From an uncultured Geobacteraceae bacterium (GTDB lineage Bacteria > Desulfobacterota > Desulfuromonadia > Geobacterales > CAIOGM01), in NCBI GenBank assembly GCA_903902345.1, contig CAIUUR010000415.1, positions 1 through 36,315 on the forward strand: a DNA stretch of 36,315 bases, read 5' to 3'. Of this stretch, positions 6,862-15,019 are shown piece by piece. The notes beneath the pieces are model-generated. The model was not told the DNA's origin. It searched no databases and was given only the letters and a program-made list of their open reading frames with translations. Position numbers and translations under genes: made by a program. Each line of letters opens with the position of its first letter. Positions within the stretch are counted from its first letter, which is position 1.

Positions 6862-8067
6862 TTACCGGCTGAGCAATTGTTGCAGAGTCTCTAGATAGGC
6901 GCGTATACCCATTGCGGTCACCCCACGGCAGAGAGGGCGTTGCCCGTCGGCCAGGCAGAGGAGCAGCCCCTCTTCGGGTTCACTCTTTTCAAACAGGGAT
7001 CGGAAACGGACCAGGCCGGAAGCCAGGGATGCAGTCGGTGTCCTGCTTAACTTTATCTCCACCGGCAACGGCCGCAGGTTTCGCCCTTCAATGATCAGAT
7101 CAACTTCCAGGCCGTTGTTGGTCCTGAGGTACGAGATCTGTGGTTGCCGGCCATGATTGGCGTAGGATTTGACCGTTTCCTGAATGCAATAATTTTCGAA
7201 CAACGCCCCCGACATCGGCCCTTCCAGCAATTGTTCCCGGTCACGCACCCCCGCAAGGTGACACGCCAGGCCGGTATCAAGAAAATAGACCTTGGGCATT
7301 TTGGTTATCCGCTTACCCAGATTATTGAAGTAGGGAGACAACAGGTAAATGATTCGACCGGCCTCCAGAACAGAGAGCCATCGCTTGATGGTGGGAACGC
7401 TCACCCCCAGATCCGTGGCAAATGAGCTCATGTTCAGCATCTGACTGCAGCGGATCGCCAGAAGCTGCATGAACCGGTGGAACTCACGCAAACTGCCGAT
7501 ATCGTAGAGACTGCGGATGTCCCTTTCGAGGTAGGTCTGGATATACGATGAATACCAGAGCCGCCGGTCGATCTTCGGTGTGGTGGCAAGCTGTGGGTAG
7601 GCGCCGGTCAGACAGGTCGTGGCAAAGAGTTCCATGCCGCTATCCATCGGCGTAACCTGTTGCAACTCGGAAGCAGCGAAGGGGAGGAGATCCAGCAGAG
7701 CGATCCTGCCGGCCAGGGAGTCGCCAAGGTTACGGATCATGCCGAACTGCTGGGAACCGGTAAAGACGAAGCTTCCATTCCGGCTTCGATCATCATCCAC
7801 TCGCATCTTCACATGAGAGAGAATGCCGGGGGCAAGTTGAATCTCGTCGATAATGCTGCGTCCACCAAGGGAGTCCAGGAAATAGACTGGATCAGTGTGC
7901 GCCAATTGAAGCACTGCCGGATCGTCCAGCGACGTGTAGTGGTACTCCGGCAGAGCGTGACGCAGAAGTGTCGATTTTCCGGACTGTCGTGGACCGGTAA
8001 CAGCCATACAGGGAAAGGTGTCAAGAATACCTGGAAGCAGGCTTTTGATGCTGCGTGGAATGTACAT
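6862..8067 (-). CDS. AAA ATPase with C-terminal DUF4143 domain
   Basis: A 401-residue protein with a Walker A motif GPRQSGKST (25-33) and a Walker B-like IIDEIQLAP (72-80), the signature of the AAA_14 group. The C-terminal half has the DUF4143 pattern, with a helical linker, KVYFLDTGLACHLAG, and a restriction-endonuclease-like stretch (NGLEVDLIIEG ... PVEIKLSRTP) with D, E and K residues of a PD-(D/E)xK fold. These proteins are abundant and mobile in bacteria and archaea, and their role is not established; ATP-dependent nucleic acid handling is a common guess. It is a single gene, transcribed towards the riboswitch, with no partner gene, so context adds nothing. The ATG at 8067 is supported by the conserved IPRSI beginning. 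Confidence 0.85.
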   Translation of the reverse strand: MYIPRSIKSLLPGILDTFPCMAVTGPRQSGKSTLLRHALPEYHYTSLDDPAVLQLAHTDPVYFLDSLGGRSIIDEIQLAPGILSHVKMRVDDDRSRNGSFVFTGSQQFGMIRNLGDSLAGRIALLDLLPFAASELQQVTPMDSGMELFATTCLTGAYPQLATTPKIDRRLWYSSYIQTYLERDIRSLYDIGSLREFHRFMQLLAIRCSQMLNMSSFATDLGVSVPTIKRWLSVLEAGRIIYLLSPYFNNLGKRITKMPKVYFLDTGLACHLAGVRDREQLLEGPMSGALFENYCIQETVKSYANHGRQPQISYLRTNNGLEVDLIIEGRNLRPLPVEIKLSRTPTASLASGLVRFRSLFEKSEPEEGLLLCLADGQRPLCRGVTAMGIRAYLETLQQLLSR

Positions 8068-8163
8068 GAATCTATGATAGGAGCGGGACCGGAGGGTGTC
8101 AATACATATTTAACATGGCAAGTTATATCTGTATCGCACTTAGAACTAATGGGTTTAAAGAAA

Positions 8164-8254
8164 TACTCAACAACATCTTAACAACTTCGAAGCCTGACCC
8201 GGCACCTTACTCAACAACATCTTAACAACTTCGAAGCCTGACCCGGCACCTTAC
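8164..8254. repeat. 44-bp tandem duplication
   Basis: The 44-bp unit at 8167-8210 is repeated exactly at 8211-8254, and the 3 bp before the first copy match as well. The unit ends in GCCTGACCCGGCACCTTAC. On the minus strand the second copy encodes the last residues and stop codon of the truncated receiver gene. CCTGACCC-type motifs recur at the edges of REP/RAYT-like relics in this group (from memory), so it may mark an old element end. Confidence 0.85.
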
Positions 8255-8705
8255 GACACCTACGGGCGTTCACTTCCATGCCGTTAAACGGCTTGGCGAT
8301 GTAATCCACGGCCCCCGCGGCGAATCCGTCGGCGATTTCCTGATGACTCTCCCCGGAGATAAGGAGAATCACCGGAATTCGGGCCGTGGCGGGATTTTGT
8401 GCAAGAATGCGGCAGAAGTTAACGCCATCCGTTTCCGCAGCAAGGAGAATGAGGTCCGGCCGGAAATCAAGAGCCAGTTTCAGTGCGGAGACCACGTCGG
8501 TGGCGGCCAGGCAGTTCTGCTCCTCCGGCAGCATCCCGCTCAAGAGCATGATGCCGGCCGGCTCATGATCTACGATAAGAATAGCGCCGACGGAGTCGAG
8601 ATCGTTCCTCTGCTCCATGGTTACGGGGAGATTCGATTGGGCGAATGGCAACGGCTCCCGGCAGGATGATTCTGACGGAGTAAGCAGGTTGTGATCAATG
8701 GTCAT
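8211..8705 (-). CDS. Truncated receiver-like protein lacking the phosphoacceptor Asp
   Basis: A 164-residue open frame with a receiver fold (AILIVDHEPAGIMLL, about 42-56; ALKLALDFRPDLILLAAE; AGAVDYIAKPF near 135-145). The segment that should read LLLDxxMP is LILLAAETDG, so the phosphoryl-accepting Asp is replaced by Ala and about three residues are missing. VDHE replaces the usual VDDE. After KPFNGMEVNAR the sequence becomes RRCRKVPGQASKLLRCC, encoded by the 44-bp duplication, and stops at once, so the normal output or histidine kinase part is lost. It is probably a decayed gene, though a pseudo-receiver with a protein-binding role cannot be excluded. The exact start is uncertain; an internal Met near residue 30 is an alternative. 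Confidence 0.6.
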   Translation of the reverse strand: MTIDHNLLTPSESSCREPLPFAQSNLPVTMEQRNDLDSVGAILIVDHEPAGIMLLSGMLPEEQNCLAATDVVSALKLALDFRPDLILLAAETDGVNFCRILAQNPATARIPVILLISGESHQEIADGFAAGAVDYIAKPFNGMEVNARRCRKVPGQASKLLRCC

Positions 8706-8783
8706 CGATTTAACCTTTTACAGTTGGCCCCATGGTCATGACGGTAGAGTATCGGTTTGTGCGCCGCCGCAGTCGACAGGCTG

Positions 8784-9689
8784 CTAGTGAGGCGCGGGAA
8801 GATTGAGCAGCATGTTCCCCCCCCCCATGACCCCCGGCATCTTGCCGTCCCACTTGGCAATCTGCTGCCGCATGATCTGAAGTTTTTCCCACTCCAGCAG
8901 CTTAGGGTCCAGGGAGGAGGCCAACGCCCGGTTGGCGGCAGCCTCGCCGTTGGCGATGGCTATCTTCTTCTTCGCCTCCGCCTCTGCCTGGCGAACTTCA
9001 TTCTCCACCTGAATGCTCTTTTGAATCGCCTGGGTCTTGGAGTTCACCGCTTCCAGGAGAGCCTTGGGGGGGCGAAGACTCCCGATGAGGCCGAACTGCT
9101 GGACGACGATGCCATAGGACTTGACGTTTTCCCCCAGCTCTTTACCGACTTTTGCCAGGAATTCCTCCTTCCTGGCGCCGTTTATGTCGTCAAAGGTATA
9201 TTCGGAACCGATCTGCGCCACGATATTCCTGGTCGTATCCCGCAAGAAACCATGGGTGAACGTGTCGATCTGATCCGCGCGAAACTTCGTGTAAAACTCC
9301 GGGACGCGGGATGACTCCAACTGGTAACTGACGGCCACGTCAATATCCACGGGAACGGAATCCTTCGTGTTGAAGGTCAGTTGCTCGTTCCTCGCCGTTC
9401 CTTCATGAACATCCTGGGTCCAGGCAACCCGCTGGATAAAGGTGGGATAAACCACGACGGTGGACTGGATCGGATTGTAGAAGACGAACCCGGTGACGAT
9501 ATCTTCCCGGGTCACGCCGCGGTTGATGAGACGATTGATCTTGATCCCCGTGTACCCCGGCTCGATGACCCGCCAATTGATAAGCGATCCCTTGGCAATG
9601 GGGACGACAAACAAGAGTAGCAGGAGAATAAAGATCCATTTCCCCTGCCCCTTCAATAAATCCATTCCCCGTTGAACATTCTGATCCAT
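8784..9689 (-). CDS. SPFH/prohibitin-family membrane protein
   Basis: A 301-residue protein with a short cytoplasmic N-terminus, one hydrophobic anchor (about residues 18-36, WIFILLLLLFVVPIAKG) and an SPFH/Band-7 domain (about 36-210). A charged Ala/Glu-rich coiled coil follows (NEVRQAEAEAKKKIAIANG, about 228-246), with a hydrophobic C-terminus. This is the layout of prohibitin/HflK/HflC proteins, which form large ring assemblies at the inner membrane and modulate proteases such as FtsH. No partner (NfeD, HflK or a protease) lies next to it. GGGAGGAT precedes the ATG. The specific role is not deducible. Confidence 0.88.
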   Translation of the reverse strand: MDQNVQRGMDLLKGQGKWIFILLLLLFVVPIAKGSLINWRVIEPGYTGIKINRLINRGVTREDIVTGFVFYNPIQSTVVVYPTFIQRVAWTQDVHEGTARNEQLTFNTKDSVPVDIDVAVSYQLESSRVPEFYTKFRADQIDTFTHGFLRDTTRNIVAQIGSEYTFDDINGARKEEFLAKVGKELGENVKSYGIVVQQFGLIGSLRPPKALLEAVNSKTQAIQKSIQVENEVRQAEAEAKKKIAIANGEAAANRALASSLDPKLLEWEKLQIMRQQIAKWDGKMPGVMGGGNMLLNLPAPH

Positions 9690-9962
9690 TCTGTATCCTC
9701 CCTTTCCGGTTATTTCAGTATTCCTGAAAAAAGCAGTTAAACTATTCGAAGCTGTTTGAGATTATTTTCAGTCACTCCGTGGCGGACTACATTTCCCGGA
9801 GTAACCCGTTGATTCTCGCGCCGACTGCGGTACAAAGTCAATTATTCTAATATAAACAGGGTGACAACCCATAAAAAAAAATGCGATAATTCTCAAAATA
9901 CTTGTATTTTGTACAATACTGTTCTTGAAGGTCACTATCCCAACTGCCGGGCACGTAAAAGC

Positions 9963-10557
9963 ATGGTAGCAAACTCCAGCGAAATAATTCAGACAATCAT
10001 GCCCGACGCCGTGCCCCTTGTTTCTGTGGTCGTTCCGGTTTTCAATGACGCCGGGTCGTTGACGACGTGCTTGCAAGCTCTGGAGCATCAGAGCTATCCC
10101 AAAAATTCATTCGAGATTTCGTCGTGGATAACGGCTCGGACCCGGGACACGACAGAGGGGAAATCGTGTCCCACTTCGGACAGGCACGAATGATTCATGA
10201 ACCTCTCCCTGGCTCCTATGCCGCTCGCAACCAGGGGTTGTCTCAGGCAAGGGGTAATATTGTTGCATTTACCGATGCGGATTGCATCCCCAATCCCGAC
10301 TGGATCGAAAAAGGGGTGCGAACTTTGCAAAAATTCCCGGAGTGCGGTCTGGTGGCGGGAAAGTTCGGGACGTAATCGCCGATTGTCTCCCGCCTGTGAG
10401 GTTTGCCTACCATGCATTTTTCGACTCTTCATTGCCCGGGGGAGATCAAAAATTGAAAGTTTGCCTCATCATGTTTTTTGTGAGATATGTGGGTCTCTGG
10501 GAAAAGCTGAGACTCAAATCGGGAATCGGTGGCGCTGAATACAGGCAAATCAGATGA
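9963..10557 (+). pseudogene. Glycosyltransferase family 2 pseudogene
   Basis: A GT-A glycosyltransferase is readable only by switching frames. Frame one gives PLVSVVVPVFNDAGSL and ends in SYPKNSFEI. Loss of one base near 10118 then shifts to frame two, which gives VVDNGSDPG, GSYAARNQGLSQARG and the metal-binding AFTDADCIPNPDW, followed by a premature TAA at about 10375. A third frame from about 10350 carries a C-terminal-like segment (RYVGLWEKLRLKSG) up to 10557. The whole is shorter than an intact member (about 300 residues), so an internal deletion is likely at the second junction. The gene is AT-richer upstream than its neighbours and isolated from other glycan genes. Confidence 0.8.
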
Positions 10558-10651
10558 GTTTTGCACCTGTGACCTGTCCCCCTTTCGGCTCCTTATCCGA
10601 CTTCTTTCATCCCGACGATGGAGCCTTCTCCTCTCGTGATAACCGTAAAAG

Positions 10652-11587
10652 CTACCGAGGGCCGAGAAAACGATCACCGTTGAAATGGATCATATGTTCC
10701 GGAATATCCGCCATCCAGACCTCCGTGTCCCATGCGATGTCTTTCATATGCTTGCGGAATTCAGCAAAATCAGGAAAAGCCGAAACAAATATCAGCCCAC
10801 ACGCTTTGCAGCCGGCAAACATTTCCTTCAATTCGATTACTCGCTTGGGAGTCATGGGGCCATGGGACGTTACAGCCTCAATCAGATAGACCCACCGTCG
10901 ACCGGAATCGTAGAGAACAACATCAGGCAGCTTGTCATGGTTTAGTTCAATGCCAAGTTCGGTAATGACTGTCTCGTTTAGGTAGAGCAGCTTATCAGCC
11001 GTATCCCCGACATATACCAGTTCTGCCCCGTGGGCAAAGGTGGCGGCAAACTGGTTGATGATAGCAACCTGAACCTCATTATGTGCTCCGGGAGACAACC
11101 TGACTTCGGTTCCGTCAGGAAGCAACAGGGGGATGGTATGCAGTCCCCGTGCAATGGCATAGGCTTCGGTGAGCAAACCGACGTTTTCAGCCCACGTCCT
11201 GACGGCTACGGCCCAACCCGGGGTTCCGTATGTCCTGATTACAGTAATCGCCTCGTCGGTAATTTTATAATGTGCTCGGGGAGAGTTGGTCGGAAGGTCG
11301 GGAATATCCGGATTGTAATCAATGAGGCGAGCTTGCATGAACTGATGCAGGAATTGACGACGGAATGTTTCGCGGGTATTCGGAGCGTACGCTTTGTTGT
11401 ACGTATCCCGCAACCAGTCCATTATATCTTTTGTTACCCTTTTGCTAACTCTTGTGGCATCCGCCCACCTGCCATTTTTAGATATTTCACAAAGCGCCAG
11501 CAGAGTGTAACAGGATATCTCATTTTGCTGTGCGGGCGGTAATCCCAGCGCCCGAAGGATTGCTTGCGCATCGTGTAGCTTTGTCAA
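10652..11587 (-). CDS. Type II restriction endonuclease, BsuBI/PstI family
   Basis: A 311-residue protein close in size to R.PstI. The C-terminal half shows the family pattern: LPDVVLYDSGRRW (220-232) leading to YLIEAVTSHGPMTPKR (234-249), then LIFVSAFPDF. An N-terminal helical domain starts DAQAILRALGLPPAQQNE. Asp222 and Glu237 are candidate metal ligands of a PD-(D/E)xK-like centre. The start is a TTG at 11585-11587, supported by GGGGAGG six bases upstream, and overlaps the 3' end of the methyltransferase gene by 68 bp in another frame, so the nuclease is probably translated after the methylase. By family, the expected target is CTGCAG, but specificity is not proven. The left flank abuts a gene remnant, consistent with a transferred unit. 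Confidence 0.85.
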   Translation of the reverse strand: MTKLHDAQAILRALGLPPAQQNEISCYTLLALCEISKNGRWADATRVSKRVTKDIMDWLRDTYNKAYAPNTRETFRRQFLHQFMQARLIDYNPDIPDLPTNSPRAHYKITDEAITVIRTYGTPGWAVAVRTWAENVGLLTEAYAIARGLHTIPLLLPDGTEVRLSPGAHNEVQVAIINQFAATFAHGAELVYVGDTADKLLYLNETVITELGIELNHDKLPDVVLYDSGRRWVYLIEAVTSHGPMTPKRVIELKEMFAGCKACGLIFVSAFPDFAEFRKHMKDIAWDTEVWMADIPEHMIHFNGDRFLGPR

Positions 11588-13169
11588 TGGTAGCCTCCCC
11601 TGATTGTACTAACATTTCAGATATCCAAGAGTCTATCTCACTAGTGGTGAGTTTCCCCTTGGCTGCTTCTTTTCCTATGAGTCTGACGATTTCCATCGAC
11701 GGCAGCGGCATAAGGCGCAGTTCCGTTGCCGACACCTGAGTATTTCCGTTATATGACCGAAAATAGGTATCAAGGAGACGGCAATTGAGAAGGGCAGCAA
11801 TACCATACGCTTCCTCTTTCGATAGCTCTCCACCCTGTCGGTATACATAGTTTAAATGGTTTTCGAATCCCACCACGTCAAAGGGTACATTGTCCGCAAG
11901 ATAGGGAGCAGCCGTCAATCGCCTCTCTTCCTCTTTAGCGCTGAACCGGCGCAGAAGCACATAGTTTTTATTTGGAAGCAGAAGAGATGCTGTTGCGTCC
12001 GATGAGATGATGTATTGCTGCTTGCGAGTGAGGACCGGCCACGTGGTGCACAACGATTTGACGTTCTGCATCCAGAGTAGCGGCACCTTGCCTGAACCGT
12101 TTTCGTTGGTGATAAATTGTGTCGCCCTGAACGGAACCACCGGCCCGGTGGAGATTTCAAGCCCATGCTTGTGCAGGCTTCCCGGCCAGCTGTTTACCAG
12201 ATGAATAATCTCCTGCTCATCGTCGCTTGTGGGAATATGTAAAAAACGGTTATGGCTCTTGACATCCATGATTTCAGATATGGGCGCCCTGCGGGCTCCA
12301 TGCGCGGCAATGTCCCTGACCCCGGCGGAAAAAGAAACCCGGACGGTGGTTTGGGTTACGTTGTCATTCCAACCGTCATCGCGAACAGCGTGTAATATTA
12401 CGTTCTCTTGCAAAACCTCCGACCGGTCAAAGGCGTCAGTGCGGCTCCCGAAGAGATGCAGCTGCAGTGGGCGGGCGATCTCAAAAAACTTCTCCCTGAA
12501 CAGCCTGAAATAAGGGCCGGCCGCAAAGCTCCGGGGAGTTATATATATCAGTTCCCCGCCCGGTTTCAGCATATGAGCGGAGACCGCCATAAATAGGGCA
12601 TAGATATTCGGCTGTCCATGTATTACCGACAGACAAGCTCTGGATCGCGGGTCATTCTTGGAAATTTTAAAGTATGGAGGATTCGAAATGATGAAGTCAT
12701 ATCGCTGGAAATCTCCGGTGTCACCGAAAAGTGTCGTTTGTCTTGGGTCCAGACATGCGGCGTTTTCGAGAATGAAGTCCGAAGCGTGAAGAGTAAAGGT
12801 AAGCTCGATACCGGCGGAAGATAACCATGATTTGAGGTATTCAAGAACTGATGACAGGTGCTTCAATAGCCCGAATTCCGTCTCGTACACGACAAGTTCG
12901 ATATCATTGGGTTTATTCCCGCAAGAAGCCAGGGATTCACAAAGCGCACATGACAAAATTCCGGAACCTGCTCCTGGATCAAGAATGTGGATAGTTTTGG
13001 AAGGAGCCGAAGCAAGGCCCGCCATAAACTCGGCAACCGCGGGTGGCGTCAAGTATTGCCCATGCTCTGATTTGTGGTCGTCCGATGTTTGATTTGCGTA
13101 CCACTCGCCGACACGGTCGGCATAGAGGGATGGTCGTTCGTTCTTTAGGGACGCTGGTGACGTTATCAT
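11520..13169 (-). CDS. Adenine-specific DNA methyltransferase of the BsuBI/PstI system
   Basis: A 549-residue N6-adenine methyltransferase. Motif I, DPGAGSG (64-70), binds S-adenosylmethionine and motif IV, NPPY (163-166), is catalytic; the spacing is that of gamma-class enzymes such as M.PstI and M.BsuBI, which are slightly shorter (about 500 residues). The remaining C-terminal two thirds would hold target recognition. It protects host DNA by methylating the site cut by the adjacent endonuclease. It is the first gene of the pair in transcription order, allowing methylation before cleavage. No ribosome binding site is seen before the ATG; a promoter placed very close suggests a leaderless message. 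CTGCAG occurs repeatedly in this window, so the genome segment depends on methylation if the system is active. Confidence 0.88.
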   Translation of the reverse strand: MITSPASLKNERPSLYADRVGEWYANQTSDDHKSEHGQYLTPPAVAEFMAGLASAPSKTIHILDPGAGSGILSCALCESLASCGNKPNDIELVVYETEFGLLKHLSSVLEYLKSWLSSAGIELTFTLHASDFILENAACLDPRQTTLFGDTGDFQRYDFIISNPPYFKISKNDPRSRACLSVIHGQPNIYALFMAVSAHMLKPGGELIYITPRSFAAGPYFRLFREKFFEIARPLQLHLFGSRTDAFDRSEVLQENVILHAVRDDGWNDNVTQTTVRVSFSAGVRDIAAHGARRAPISEIMDVKSHNRFLHIPTSDDEQEIIHLVNSWPGSLHKHGLEISTGPVVPFRATQFITNENGSGKVPLLWMQNVKSLCTTWPVLTRKQQYIISSDATASLLLPNKNYVLLRRFSAKEEERRLTAAPYLADNVPFDVVGFENHLNYVYRQGGELSKEEAYGIAALLNCRLLDTYFRSYNGNTQVSATELRLMPLPSMEIVRLIGKEAAKGKLTTSEIDSWISEMLVQSGEATIDKATRCASNPSGAGITARTAK

Positions 13170-13175
13170 GAACGG

Positions 13176-13204
13176 AGAGTAGCAGAAAACTGTATTTTTT
13201 TCAA
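13176..13204 (-). promoter_or_regulatory. Predicted promoter of the restriction-modification pair
   Basis: On the minus strand, TTGAAA (13199-13204), a 17-bp spacer and TACTCT (13176-13181) precede the methyltransferase. The -10 box ends only 6 bp before the ATG at 13167-13169, so transcription would begin at or next to the start codon. Nothing else is seen in 13205-13456. Confidence 0.5.
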
Positions 13205-13456
13205 TTGGAGACCGGAGGAACGCAAGTAAAACGCCGGGAAAAGCGGTAACCTAAAGGGGGAGGACCAGAAGGTGAAACTAACCTTCACAGACGTAGCCTC
13301 GGGGTTGTAAGAGTGCACGTCGGCAGATATCATGCGAGCGTTCCATTAAAGAGTTGCAAAAGAGAGTAAAGATCCGTAATCAGCCGCTGCTGGATTTTCA
13401 CCCACGAGTATGGTATGAAGATGGCGCAGGCATTCCCTTCCCACAAAGGATTCCCC

Positions 13457-13810
13457 ATGATAACCGGCATGAAAAATATCGTCGTCTTTGTCAATGACCT
13501 GGCTCGGGCCAAACGATTTTACGTGGAACAGATGAAACTCCCTCTGGGTCAGGAATCCATGGCAATGATGGAGCTCACCCCCCCGGGTGGAACGGTCCTG
13601 GGGGTCGCCCTGGCCCTCACCGACGATGCCCGGAGCCTGGTGGGACGACACACCGGCGTAACCCTGACGGTGCAAGGGATCGAGCAGTTCTGCCGCGACC
13701 TCACCGCCGACGGTGTCGCTTTTGCCGAACCGCTGGAAGTTTCCCCCTGGGGGAAGATGGCGGTGGTAAAAGATCCCGATGGAAACCAGTTTGCCTTGGT
13801 GGAGCTCTGA
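13457..13810 (+). CDS. VOC (glyoxalase/bleomycin resistance) family protein
   Basis: A 117-residue single-module vicinal-oxygen-chelate protein (MITGMKNIVVFVNDLARAKRFY ... VVKDPDGNQFALVEL). The beginning and the DPDGN-x-F-x-L ending are typical of the family. A divalent metal site could be formed by residues at the strand ends, but no canonical His at the N-terminus is seen. I chose the ATG at 13457 because AAAGGA lies 6 nt upstream; the frame stays open to 13415. It is separated by 2 bp from the WbuC-like gene and probably co-transcribed. The substrate is unknown. Confidence 0.82.
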   Translation: MITGMKNIVVFVNDLARAKRFYVEQMKLPLGQESMAMMELTPPGGTVLGVALALTDDARSLVGRHTGVTLTVQGIEQFCRDLTADGVAFAEPLEVSPWGKMAVVKDPDGNQFALVEL

Positions 13811-13812
13811 CC

Positions 13813-14283
13813 ATGAAACTCATTACCAATGATCTGCTGGATCGAGTCATCGAAGAGGCAAAGAGCAGCCACCGCAAGCGGAAGAACTTCAACTTTCACT
13901 CCTCCGACGAATCCCGCTGCAACCGTCTCCTCAATGCTCTGGAGCTCGGGACCTACATCCGCCCCCACCGGCACCTGGACCCGGAAAAAGAAGAGCTGAT
14001 GCTCCTCCTCCGGGGAAAGATGGGAATGATCTTCTTCGACGACGCCGGCAACGTCACAAGTACAGCCCTTCTTGCCGTGGGAAGCGACACCTTCGGCATC
14101 GATATCCCTGCCGGAACCTACCACTCGCTGGTCTGTCTGGAATCGGGAACCCTCTTTCTGGAAGCCAAGGCCGGCCCCTACCGCCCCTTTCTCCCCCAAG
14201 AGGTGGCGCCTTGGTCTCCCGCTGAACAGGAGGAGGAAGCCGCCGCCTATCGCGCGGTCCTGGAGCGACTCTTTACTCCGTGA
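13813..14283 (+). CDS. WbuC-like cupin-fold metalloprotein
   Basis: A 156-residue protein of the WbuC family. It begins MKLITNDLLDRVIEEA and has the cupin strand motif YIRPHRHLDPEKEELMLLLRG (about 54-74) with clustered His/Glu metal ligands, then IDIPAGTYHSLVCLESGT. Family members are found in O-antigen and exopolysaccharide loci; the activity is not established. Here it sits between a VOC protein and an exported protein. The downstream gene starts inside its stop codon (GTGA), so the two are translationally coupled. Confidence 0.87.
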   Translation: MKLITNDLLDRVIEEAKSSHRKRKNFNFHSSDESRCNRLLNALELGTYIRPHRHLDPEKEELMLLLRGKMGMIFFDDAGNVTSTALLAVGSDTFGIDIPAGTYHSLVCLESGTLFLEAKAGPYRPFLPQEVAPWSPAEQEEEAAAYRAVLERLFTP

Positions 14284-14855
14284 CCCCCCTCCGCCTTCTT
14301 CTCCTGGCGCTCCTGCTCCTCCCCCTGCCGGCCCTGGGCGCCCCACCACTGCGCCCTTACGCCGGCAGGGGGGTCCTGATCATCCCGGCGACGGACGTAT
14401 CCGGCGCTGTGGAACTCTACGAATACCCCGCCGTGCGCCGGAAGGGGAGCATACTGCTGACGGAACTCCCGACGTTACACCCTGCGTTACCCTCGAAGAG
14501 GGGAGAGATCGCCCTCGCCACCACCGCCCTGCGGGAAGGGTCGGCGCGGGTTTCGGTGGCGGCATCAGGAGAAGAGGGGTGGCTCATCCTCCGCCCAGGC
14601 TGGCGCTGCCTCCCGTGGGAACGGTTTCTGGTGGGACGGGTGGTCAGGTTAATGACGGGGCTGCAGGGTACGGCTTCGCAGGTACGTCAGACTCCGGCTG
14701 AATCGGGGGGGAACGTGGGCTCGATTTCCGCCGGCTCACCCCTTCTTCTGGGAGAAATCCGGGGGGACTGGGCGCTGGTCATGAAGGGAGGGACTCCCCT
14801 GGGATGGCTTCGATGGCGGGACGGCGACGGCAGGATGATGGTTGCGGTGGAATAA
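14280..14855 (+). CDS. Exported protein with SH3-like domain, function unknown
   Basis: A 191-residue product from a GTG start that overlaps the previous stop. Residues 1-21 form a signal peptide (PLRLLLLALLLLPLPALGA) followed by a small exported domain rich in beta strands. The C-terminal stretch (GSPLLLGEIRGDWALVM and GWLRWRDGDG) resembles a bacterial SH3b module. No catalytic motif is seen. As the last gene of the VOC-WbuC operon it may act in the periplasm. I do not recognise the family with certainty. Confidence 0.7.
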   Translation: MTPLRLLLLALLLLPLPALGAPPLRPYAGRGVLIIPATDVSGAVELYEYPAVRRKGSILLTELPTLHPALPSKRGEIALATTALREGSARVSVAASGEEGWLILRPGWRCLPWERFLVGRVVRLMTGLQGTASQVRQTPAESGGNVGSISAGSPLLLGEIRGDWALVMKGGTPLGWLRWRDGDGRMMVAVE

Positions 14856-14868
14856 CCTAAAAAAGCAT

Positions 14869-15004
14869 TTATCCACGAAGGACACGAAGTTTCACAAAGA
14901 AGATCGGAACGTTACAGTCCAAGGACTGTTCACCCTACCGGTTGTTCGATTCTCTTGGCATCAGCCGGGTTTTCTTGGCTTTTCTTCGTGTCCTTAGTGG
15001 ATAA
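14869..15004. repeat. Inverted repeat between convergent genes
   Basis: The 21-bp arms TTATCCACGAAGGACACGAAG (14869-14889) and its inverse at 14984-15004 differ at one base and enclose about 94 bp. The pair lies between the convergent ends of the SH3-like gene and dnaJ. The left arm and its outer flank (14853-14879) also match 28535-28562 at 24 of 28 positions, so it belongs to a dispersed repeat family. Confidence 0.8.
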
Positions 15005-15019
15005 CAACCGTTTTTGAGA

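Noticed and set aside
8164-8254. CRISPR-like or attachment-site duplication at the 44-bp repeat
   Set aside because: Only two directly abutting copies exist, without spacers, integrase or tRNA; a simple tandem duplication fits better.
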